Translations under genes and position numbers: made by a program | The notes under the pieces: generated by a model | What the model was told of the DNA's origin: nothing | Database searches by the model: none | Seen by the model: only the letters and a program-made list of their open reading frames with translations | DNA from: Branchiostoma floridae | Lineage: Eukaryota; Chordata; Leptocardii; Amphioxiformes; Branchiostomatidae | Assembly: GCF_000003815.2 (NCBI RefSeq) | Contig: NC_049983.1 | Coordinates: forward strand, 27,548,268 to 27,584,585 | Length of the DNA stretch: 36,318 nt | Direction of reading: 5' to 3' | Shown here: positions 28,775-36,318 of the stretch, in pieces | How positions within the stretch are numbered: the first letter of the stretch is position 1 | Layout: the number at the start of each line of letters is the position of its first letter

Positions 28775-30431
28775 GTGAGGGGGGGGGGATGCCCCTTACC
28801 CTCCCGTCTCCATCCGTGTCGGCCTCCTGCAGCATCTCCTCCGCCTCCTCCTCCGTGACCTGTGTATGTATGTGTGTGTGAGTGTGTGTGTGTGTGTGTG
28901 TGGGGGGGAGTGTGTGTGTGGAGGGGGGGTGTATGTGCGTGTGTGAGGGGGGGGGGATGCCCCTTACCCTCCCGTCTCCATCCGTGTCGGCCTCCTGCAG
29001 CATCTCCTCCGCCTCCTCCTCCGTGACCTGCATGCCCAGCTGCGCCATGCCCTGGATGATTTCGTTCTTGTCGATGTACCCGCTGTTGTCCTGAAATAAA
29101 CAATGGTTTATTGTCACAAGCACAAAAACTTCCATATCAAAACGCAATTTGCCATTACCAGGTGCGTAGAGCCTTGCAGTCGGTAGGTCGTGAGTTCGCT
29201 CCCCTGCCGACTCATAACAAAAACTGGTACATGCTGCTTTCTCTGCTTACCGCTTGATAAAGTTTTTGGAAGTTGAACACACACACACCACTACCAGTGA
29301 ATCTATCTGGAGGTCCCGATTCCGATACTCGCAGTGCACTTAATTACGCGACCCTCCTCACTTCACCCAGGTGTAAAAATTGGTATCTGACCTCGGTCAG
29401 GGAGGTAAAAGGAAAGACTACCTTTACCTTCTGTCTGTACAAACTTGAGTGCGGTACCACATTGTCCTCGTCTGTCAAAAAGCAAATAGCAAAAGCGGAG
29501 ATGGGCGCCGCCTGATGTTTTATTGAGTGCGAGAAGGACTTTTAACTTCTGCAGAGGCAACCTAACTGGCTTAATTCGGAGATATCTCAAACACGGGACC
29601 TCTATCTAACGTCCTATCCGAGAGAGTTTACTAAAAAGGCTAGGTACTCATTTGTACTTGAGTTAAGTGAGCAAAGTCGTGTAAAGTGCCTTTCCCAGGG
29701 GCACAATGTTGGTTGCATGTGAAGAGAATCGAACCAAAACTGTCTGGGTCCTTTGCTAAACACCATATATAATGCATGGTTTACTGCACAACAATAGAAT
29801 CGGTGACAACGCATGGCAATGCACGGATTACATTGTACCCGTTACACCCACACGTAGCCAACCTTACCTTGTCAAACATCTTGAATGCGGCCATTGCCGA
29901 GTCAGTCATCTGCATCCGGGCCAGGTAGTCGTCGGCGCTGATTGGTCCTCCGCTCGGGTCCACTGCCAGCACAGCCTTACGGATCTCCTGTAGAGGGTTA
30001 GAACATCCGTTACTATGGGTGGGTACTGGTACAGAGACTTCAGGTACAGGCACGGGTCAGGAAAACTTGTTCAAGGGCGATACTTGACGTTAACACAATG
30101 GTCCATCTCGCTTCAAAAGACTCTCCACTGGTGTTTTAAAGTCCTATCTTCATGTAAACAATTTTCATTTTGCTTTGGATAATTTGCTTTGGACAAAGTG
30201 GGCAGAAACTTTGGTCAGGGGCTGCATTGTGGTATCATTCTGTTTCAATATGATATGATACCTGCTTTTGTTCTTCGCTCAGAGCGATGCCGAGCGCCCC
30301 GTACACCTGGATCATCTGGTCCGCCGTGACCTTCCCGCTGCCATCCTGGGAGAACGTCACGAACTGTTCCCTCATCTTCGCGATCTGCGCGTCCGTCAGC
30401 TGGCCCGCCATCGCTGCGTCTGGCAGTAACT
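28046..30431 (-). CDS. Calmodulin-like four-EF-hand protein, gene B
   Basis: Exons in transcription order: 30431-30262, 29987-29868, 29090-28968, 28081-28046. They join in frame to 148 codons plus TAA. A Met at codon 7 gives MAGQLTDAQIAKMREQF and a 142-residue calmodulin-sized protein. Intron positions and phases are the same as in gene A. EF1 (SQDGSGKVTADQ) and EF2 (VDPSGGPISADD) are degenerate; EF3 (DKDNSGYIDKNE) and EF4 (DTDGDGRINYEE) are canonical. The first exon listed has a phase-1 acceptor identical to gene A's, so an upstream exon probably exists, but I find no coiled-coil exon like A's. The homologous segment at about 32270-32480 has lost that frame. Two extra EF4 half-exons lie in the last intron. 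Confidence 0.85.
28644..28703 (-). CDS. Extra half-EF-hand exon copy 2 in gene B (possible cassette)
   Basis: 60 bp encoding VTEEEAEEMLQEADTDGDGR with one synonymous change, preceded by acatacacacag and followed by gtcaga. Phase 0 at both ends. It may be a real cassette exon or a decoy. Confidence 0.45.
28721..28785. repeat. (TG)n microsatellite
   Basis: Pure TG run with flanking variants, followed by poly-G. It lies between half-exon copies. Confidence 0.95.
28800..28859 (-). CDS. Extra half-EF-hand exon copy 1 in gene B (possible cassette)
   Basis: 60 bp identical in protein to the end of the EF3/EF4 exon (VTEEEAEEMLQEADTDGDGR), preceded by acatacacag and followed by gtaagg. Phase 0 at both ends. 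Confidence 0.45.
28968..29090 (-). CDS. Gene B exon (EF3/EF4)
   Basis: Acceptor atttcag, donor gtaagg. 41 codons: DNSGYIDKNEIIQGMAQLGM then QVTEEEAEEMLQEADTDGDG and R. Confidence 0.93.
29160..29425 (+). mobile_element. SINE copy in gene B intron
   Basis: A tRNA-like head with a box B-like 'ggtcgtgagttcgctcc' near 29187 and the shared tail 'ctcacttcacccaggtgtaa' at about 29359. Oriented opposite to gene B. Confidence 0.6.
29600..29775 (-). mobile_element. SINE copy shared with gene A
   Basis: The - strand has box B-like GGTTCGATTCTC and then 'cccctgggaaaggcacttta'. Same orientation and place (next to the EF2 exon donor) as the SINE at 22370-22556, though about 60 bp extra separates it from the donor here. 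Confidence 0.65.
29868..29987 (-). CDS. Gene B exon (EF2, central linker)
   Basis: Acceptor tctacag, donor gtaagg. 40 codons: EIRKAVLAVDPSGGPISADD then YLARMQMTDSAMAAFKMFDK, nearly identical to gene A. Confidence 0.93.
30262..30431 (-). CDS. Gene B exon (EF1)
   Basis: Acceptor ctgatacag, donor gtatca. Two bases plus 56 codons: LLPDAAMAGQLTDAQIAKMR then EQFVTFSQDGSGKVTADQM and on to SEEQKQ. Confidence 0.9.
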
Positions 30432-30730
30432 CTGTATCAGACAGAATGAACAGGAATGTAACATTTGTTATATTGTTATTGGGGCTGAGTTGTGGAGAGT
30501 TTATAATCATCATCATCATCCGGGCGTGGTGGTTGCACGGATTGACATGACTCTCTTCCTCCATCCTTCCCTATCCTCCATAGCCTTGGGCAGATCTAAA
30601 GCCGAGCAGCCAGTATCTTCACAGAATTAATGTAGATATGTTTTGCCTGGTCTACCTATGCTAGGTAGGGCTAAATCCCAAGGGTCTGGAGGGACTGTCG
30701 TTCGCTGGGTGCTCGGTTTCGTCGACTGAG

Positions 30731-30743
30731 TATACCTGTAACT
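30731..30743 (-). other. Duplicate 3' splice site of gene B EF1 exon
   Basis: ctgatacag|AG TTA CAG recurs 312 bp upstream of the real acceptor. The following codons (SVDETEHPAN) resemble gene A's real exon 2 (SADEKPEHPAM). Confidence 0.6.
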
Positions 30744-31804
30744 CTGTATCAGGCAGAACGAACAGTACTGTAACAATCCGGTCATCTTACGTACTCTTCA
30801 AGCAGAGGTTCGACTCCGGCTGTTTTTCACGATTTGTTATAGGCGTTTTGAGAAGGTGCAATATATAGATTCCTGAAACGAATGCCTAAAACACGTCAAA
30901 AGCAACCTGAGCCGAACCTCTGCTTGGAGATGGGTTCGTGGGGTATAGATCGTAAAATTCGGTAAAAGGGGAATGACTAGCCAGGAAAATCAGAACATTT
31001 TCCATTCCCAACCGTGCACGTGCGGTCAGCCAAACCCTATCGTGGCCAAAAGTTGGCCAAGTAATTAAACTCCGCTGGCAAACTTTGTTATTCTCCCCAG
31101 AGCCGCTAGGTTCGCTTCAGCAGATGCTGGATGACGACAGCTGGACATGACAAGTGTGGGCTCTCTGCTAGCTGGTCGTTTTACATCAGCCAAAACTACA
31201 GACCGGACTTGTTTTAATGCCTCGTACATACATTTGATATTTCGTTCGGTAATTTTACAGGTTGGGAGAAAGAAGTCGGGTACCTTACGGCATTGGGTTA
31301 AGCGGTGAAAATATTTTACTAGCAGGTCTCAGAGTGATGAGATAATTGCGATTGTGAAATTTTATCGATTAAATAGTAATCGCTTAAGTCGTTAAAACAA
31401 AATTACAGTATATGAAAGCCTTAAACAGTCTTGTCCAAATCCAACTTATACTTTTCTGACATCAAACATCACAAGTAGACATCATCCGTACCTAAACTCT
31501 TAACCTAAACACAGCTGTTCCCCAAACTGGAGGGTCTGCATGGGGGGTTGGTTTGGGTGGCTGGCCGACAACACAGAATTCAGAAGAACCCTACATCAGA
31601 ATTACACTAAAATTTAACGACAGGCAATTTCGCAAAATTTGGTTGCAACGCTGAAAAGCACGTGATTCATATGGCTTTCCATACTGATATATGTATCATA
31701 TGATACGGAGAATCTAAACAGGCCGCGAAAGCCTTACGGAAGAGCGGCATGCAGACCCTCTGGCAGCCCTCGCGCGGAATGCAGTACCCCAATGACCCGG
31801 CCAT

Positions 31805-31905
31805 GTCGAACTCAGTACAACTATGTAGGCCATAACCAGGCCTCGGGCCACCAACCTTACTCCGTACAACTATGTAGGCCATAACCAGGCCTCGGGCCAC
31901 CAACC
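31805..31905. repeat. Direct duplication of about 48 bp
   Basis: 'tacaactatgtaggccataa' followed by ccaggcctcgggccaccaacctt occurs twice in a row (about 31817 and 31865). Confidence 0.9.
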
Positions 31906-33480
31906 TTTTTGGCTTCACACGTACGCTATACCCAGCTGTAAGTTCTGTCTATTGTGTCCTTATTTTAGTATGCTGTGTCAAGTTGGCAGGGGTGGGTTTG
32001 GGCGGCACGGCGGAAACGTTAAACTTGAGTAACCTGTCGTGGGTCGCTTTGCACATCCTTTTTGTGCTTTTCTTCTCTTGTATGCATGTGTTTCGAAAGT
32101 TGAAAGAAATGAAGACAGCGAAAAAAATTCTAGATTTCACCAATTTCCCAGCACCACGCATCATCAACTATAAGCTTTGACGTAGCTTTACCGACACCAT
32201 GGAAGCGGCACCCCAAGCCGCGATATTTCGCACGACACTTTGTCCTGTATCATACGGTAGATGCAGGTAAAGGTGAAGATGTAGCCGAAGAACAAAGTTA
32301 TGCCCAGCCCCTCCGTAGAGTAGAAAACATTTTCAGGTTTTCCTCCAGCTCGATCGCATCGTCGATAAAACCTCCTTGGTCATGCTCTTCAATTATGAGT
32401 CTCGAAGTCTTTCTACAGCAGCAGCTTCTTTCCTCGGCCTGGGACTTTTTAATGGGAAAAGTATGGCTAAAAAGATAGCGAAACACAGAAGGCGAAAAAA
32501 GAGGTTTTTATTACTGAAATTCGTTTTGTCAAATCGAACAGACGCAGCGACACCGCTAACGCACCACAGCATTACTGCGCCCAAGCTAGAATACAGATCT
32601 GCATGGGATCCATGCAAGTGAGCACTACCTTCGCTTTGGCGGAAGGCAGGCCGCTATATGCTGACCCGCATCTACGGAAAAGACGGTTTGGTGTATCAAG
32701 ACGTAAACAATGTTGATCTTAACTCGGTAACAATTAGCAACATACCAACATCTCACACAAGCAACTGAAGGGGGCACATCAGGCGCTTCAACTGCAACGC
32801 GCCAGCATACCAAACTTATACCGATCCACACTTCATCCAACTACATCATCGACGGCAATATTCACGCATTACCTAGTGACCTAGCTCTAACTTGAGAGGC
32901 CTGCATGGCGTGTCCAGACAACGCTCTACACTCAATTAATTCGCGAAGTTGGCATTACGCTAACTTCATGAGGACTCCCTACGCACCGTGAAATACTCAG
33001 CACCTGGACTTCTGCACTAAAGCTGGGAGGAAACAATAGCATCTTCTTGAATATGAAAGATATAAATGGTAACAATTTCCACCTCCCCATACAAACTGAC
33101 GCTGGAACATTCGGGGCACAGCCGCTCAAGCCTCAACACAAGAATGATAACAATACTGAATGCCGGCGCCTCTATTCTTAGTCAATGATTTAGATTGATA
33201 TACTTTGATAACGTTTATCGATTACGTTTATTCTATATTGAATTCCCAGTTAACGTGTTACGCAGAAACAATCCGGTCAAGTACGCTTTGTACACAATGC
33301 AACGATTAGGTCTACACAACATGAATATATCTAGATATCTATATCAATATGATACATAAATCAGTGCGCGTTGACTGTTTAGATGCAGATCGCTCTGGAC
33401 CCGCCCCGAAGACTCGACGCCTCCGGTGGGACTTTGTAATGTGATGTGTGTATGTAGATGTAGAACGTTTTGTGATCTGT

Positions 33481-35540
33481 ACAGTAGAAAACGTGAAATA
33501 CCTTCCGTTAGTTGTTAGCTACAGCAGCACAGCTCACTGCGGCAGAGCCCGGCTGTTCGTCCGTTTTTAGCTCCCGCCTAACTCGGCATGTCAGTTATTT
33601 CCGTAAAATGTTCGACCAGGCCAAAACTGCGGTTGGGCCCGAGTCGACTGTGCCTTTTTGGGGCGTAAGCTTCAACGTAAGGCCGCACTGACTTGGAGCT
33701 AAAATATGGCATATTGTCCGAACTTGTTCTTCTTTTGTTCGTGTTTTAAAGACGATGTAACAAGAATTCAGCCGATCAAGCGGCTCCTCCCAGCGCCCAA
33801 AGCTATACTGCAACGTTACGTAACCTCCACACCTTTTATACAGCGTTTTGAAAGGGAAATTGAACCTACTCATGTAAGACGAACGTTAGCTCGACGCCTT
33901 CTTGTTTCCCTCCTTGGAGTTGAATCGGAATGTTGACTTTGTATCATGTTACTTGCATCAAGGCCAGGCTTTTGTGTAAGTGTTCCTTTGTAGATTTGTT
34001 TTGACTCGCTTTCTAGTTCCGGGGCATGCGCCCAGGCGATTCAACCCTCTGAAATCAGCATCAAAATACATGTATCTACAGTCAGCGTCCAAGTCTCCCA
34101 AAGTTTTATACCATGGATAGCCGGCTTTTCATTTTGTTAACATGTATACAAACATGTACCATGTGGAGTTCTGAATTTGTGGTCTGTTGATTTTAGGCAT
34201 GCCTTAGTGGAGTCATGGGCATTGAATCAATTGTCAAGGCTCGACCTTACCGCCTACCTTGTGAAAAATATTTACCCTTCTTCTCTTTCTCTTTCAAAGA
34301 GCTTTTGTCAGGTATCAGGTATCAGGTGTGGGCCTAGAACATGACAAAGAAACAGGAGATGGCCACTGTCAAGACTATCGTAGGGGTGTCAATACATTGA
34401 AGTAAAAGTTTCAAGTCAGTCCTATAACTATTTTCAACAAAGTAAGGTAGGGATTATCTTACAATGCAAATTGTAGATGTCTGGAAATGTTAGAAATTCA
34501 AAAGTAATAAATTTGATAGCCAGAAGTTTGCTCTGACATTTTGTACCTACCCCAATGGCGATCTGCAATAAAGCGAACTATGCAAACAAAGATATTTTTA
34601 GTGTTGTTTCTGAGCTAAACTTGTTAGACCGCATTTTAAACAGCTCTCTGACATTGCAGACATTGGTCCTGGTCTACATTGAGGTAATTGTTTCACTATA
34701 CTTTTTACTAGTCTGAGTCAAGACTGGGTTTGTGAAGCATTTCATTAGTAACCGAAACATGATTATGGTTCCCTTGGATGAGTAAGTAAACAATGCGTTT
34801 AAGTTTTGGAGTGTGAAAAAGAGGAAGTCGTTTACTCTCCAAGCGCTAGAGGTTGTCATTTTCATCATATTTCTTCCACCAGGAGTGCGGACAGAAAACG
34901 TGAAATAGGATAAAAAGGTCACAATCTTCCCCGTCAACGTTTGCTTGGAAAGTGGAAGTCGTAAACGCCAGACTGCAAATTTAACACTAAGTGATTTTAT
35001 GAGTGAGAGCATTGTTTGTAGGGAATCACATTTGCGTTTTGCTCGTCACTCAAAACCAAGCACAATTACGTCACTGATGTAAGAAATCCTATTGTCAAAA
35101 CGTTTGGACATATTTTACAGTAAGACATCAAGACGCGAAATTAATTAGGAATGTTGCAAATTCAGATTTTTAGTTATTTTAGCTTTGTCACTGGGCTGAA
35201 AGTGAAACCCTTTTCAGGCCGCAATGGGCATAGTTGCAGACATCGTTGCAGACATCGTTGGTTCTGGTAGTTGTTTCACTATTCAATATTTTTCAGTCAA
35301 GCGTTCAACATTTAACTATAACGTCATACAAGTCTATGAAGAAAATTCTTGCCAAGTCCTTTGTACACGTGTAGTCCAATTCTATTATGCGCAGGGCTAT
35401 AAACCCGAGTCAATGTTGGTGTAAAGACAAGAATGAGTCATCATTTGATATCCATACTAATACAAGATGTATCTACTAGTCTAAGACATGTTGATGCCCA
35501 GCTTGTCTCGACGTAAGTAGTATAGTAGGGACACGCTGAG
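33481..35540. other. Intergenic region with no recognised gene
   Basis: A 76-codon + frame at 33706-33936 starts MAYCPNLFFFCSC; I recognise no domain in it, and an overlapping antisense frame is equally long. A 66-codon frame at 35224-35424 is also unremarkable. Nothing else stands out. Confidence 0.5.
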
Positions 35541-35690
35541 TTCCATTTTTCAGGAGCAAGAAGGAGCAGGTCAGAGGTCACATATGATTGATTCGGGTGG
35601 AGCAGGTCAGAGGTCAAATATGATGTATTCAGGTGGAGCAAGTGAAAGGTCAGATATAATTTATTCAGGAGCAGGTCAGAGGTTATGTTA
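35540..35690 (+). promoter_or_regulatory. Tandem array of four DR1-like nuclear-receptor half-site pairs
   Basis: AGGTCA-g-AGGTCA at 35568-35580 and 35604-35616, AAGTGA-a-AGGTCA at 35640-35652, and AGGTCA-g-AGGTTA at 35673-35685. Spacing is 36, 36 and 33 bp. Two hexamers separated by one base is the DR1 class (RXR, PPAR, HNF4, COUP-TF). The array ends about 207 bp before the Bcl-2-like ATG. Confidence 0.6.
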
Positions 35691-35891
35691 TGACGGCAAA
35701 ATCTAGGGGAATAGGTATTTTGTTAGATCTGAGCAGGGGTGAAATAGGGGTCAGGCCGACCTTTTGATAGAGAACCCCGCCCCACACCAAATGAACATCC
35801 CCCTCTCTAATCGTGAAAGACATGTCCTTATTTGGCCTGGTTCTAAGTCTATAAGTCAATCAACCGGTAACATCTGCTGAGATCAGTCTTT

Positions 35892-36318
35892 ATGGATGCG
35901 CTGAAAGCACAAACAACAGACGTCTTTCGTCAGTTATTATATCACAAAGCCCCAGACTTGGTTCCCGAACACCGGCGACGCCCAGGTCTGTGGCGTACGT
36001 AAAGGTGATACAATGGGTGGATGCGATCTCGGCGGACGAGGAATATGAAAAGATTTTAGACAATTTCATGGCCAACGTACCCAACGCGAGGGATGGGCTG
36101 AAAACGGTGCTCGAAAAAGTACTGCAAGAGGAACGATTAAACTGGGGGCGACTCGTTACCGCAATGTCTTTCGCCGTGGACGTATGTGTCAACGTGCACG
36201 AACAGTATGAAGGAAGTACCGACGCCATCTCCACCGAGTTAGCGACGTTGATTTGTGACTATGTTGGGTACTGGATGTTACGCCCATGTGGATGGGACGG
36301 ATGGCTTGACCGTCGCCG
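35892..36318 (+). CDS. Bcl-2-family protein, Mcl-1/Bcl-B-like (3' truncated, frame break)
   Basis: From the ATG at 35892 the frame reads MDALKAQTTDVFRQLLYHKA and about 15 more residues, then meets TAA at 36000. From about 35978 another frame (needing one added or two removed bases) continues open to the window end. That frame has a BH3-position segment VKVIQWVDAI, BH1 (LNWGRLVTAMSF, about 36137-36172) and BH2 (WMLRPCGWDGWL, 36272-36307). The NWGR and GWDG cores identify a multidomain Bcl-2 relative, a regulator of mitochondrial outer-membrane permeability. The N-terminus resembles Bcl-B (BCL2L10) in layout. The BH3-position motif has Val where Gly is usual. The C-terminal membrane anchor would lie beyond the window. 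The frame break may be a base error, an allele, or an unrecognised splice; alternatively the ATG is not the true start and the second frame belongs to an internal exon. Confidence 0.8.
36131..36190 (+). other. BH1 motif of the Bcl-2-like protein
   Basis: Encodes ERLNWGRLVTAMSFAVDVC. The NWGR core with the following hydrophobic helix is diagnostic for BH1. Confidence 0.9.

Larger units (their letters stand above)
28640..29030 (-). repeat. Exon-boundary tandem array in gene B with (CA)n spacers
   Basis: Three copies of the EF4-loop half-exon and donor at 28644-28703, 28800-28859 and 28968-29027. Spacers are (CA)n plus C-rich tracts on the - strand. Spacing is 156 and 168 bp. Confidence 0.93.
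30432..33480. other. Gene B upstream region, diverged copy of gene A 5' region
   Basis: No coding exon recognised with confidence. Counterparts of gene A intron 1 and 5' flank are visible, e.g. 'aacattttccattccc' (30990), 'ggagggtctgcatgggg' (31530) and 'ggtaaaggtgaagatg' (32270). A 43-bp direct repeat around 'gtacaactatgtaggccata' occurs at 31816 and 31864. Confidence 0.6.

Noticed and set aside
28585-29147. Single long antisense frame with many His-Thr repeats joining EF-hand copies
   Set aside because: It reads through (CA)n introns. The splice sites and gene A's structure show separate exons.
33706-33936. 76-codon frame starting MAYCPNLFFFCS as a gene
   Set aside because: No recognised domain, no splice context, and an equally long antisense frame overlaps it. 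Left as undetermined.
35890-36234. Antisense frame over the Bcl-2-like gene
   Set aside because: The sense strand has clear BH1 and BH2 motifs; the antisense frame has none.

Overview
This is a window of animal nuclear genome with spliced genes, long introns, interspersed elements, (TG)n microsatellites and one 100-bp run of N. A lancelet (Branchiostoma, amphioxus) is the best guess. The proteins are vertebrate-like, and minisatellites sit across exon-intron boundaries, a trait I remember being described for amphioxus. The species call is inference.

Positions 1-20214 (+ strand) hold the 3' part of a HUWE1 (Mule/ARF-BP1) HECT E3 ubiquitin ligase gene. I traced 23 exons. Their junction phases agree throughout and give about 1361 codons from a ubiquitin-binding motif to the C-terminal end of the HECT domain, with no internal stop. 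The catalytic Cys codon is split between the last two exons. In 10 of the 22 introns a tandem array repeats an exon end together with its splice site, producing dozens of decoy 5' or 3' splice sites.

Positions 20251-25241 and 28046-about 30431 (both - strand) hold two paralogous calmodulin-like EF-hand genes, called A and B here. They lie tail-to-tail with HUWE1. They belong to a diverged tandem duplication of roughly 5.5-6.5 kb that also carried introns, a SINE and 5' flank. Gene A has a coiled-coil first exon whose repeat array breaks the reading frame. Gene B has two extra copies of a 60-bp half-EF-hand exon, each with its own splice sites.

Positions 33480-35540 hold no gene I recognise. 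Four DR1-type nuclear-receptor-like repeats at 35568-35685 precede the start of a Bcl-2-family gene (Mcl-1/Bcl-B-like, + strand, 35892 to the window end) with clear BH1 and BH2 motifs and one frame break. Mammalian HUWE1 is an E3 ligase for MCL1, so this linkage is suggestive.

Transposon debris is common: a LINE fragment that abuts a HUWE1 3' splice site, a 5'-truncated retroelement with a 14-bp target duplication, a hAT-like element, several foldback elements and a tRNA-type SINE family.
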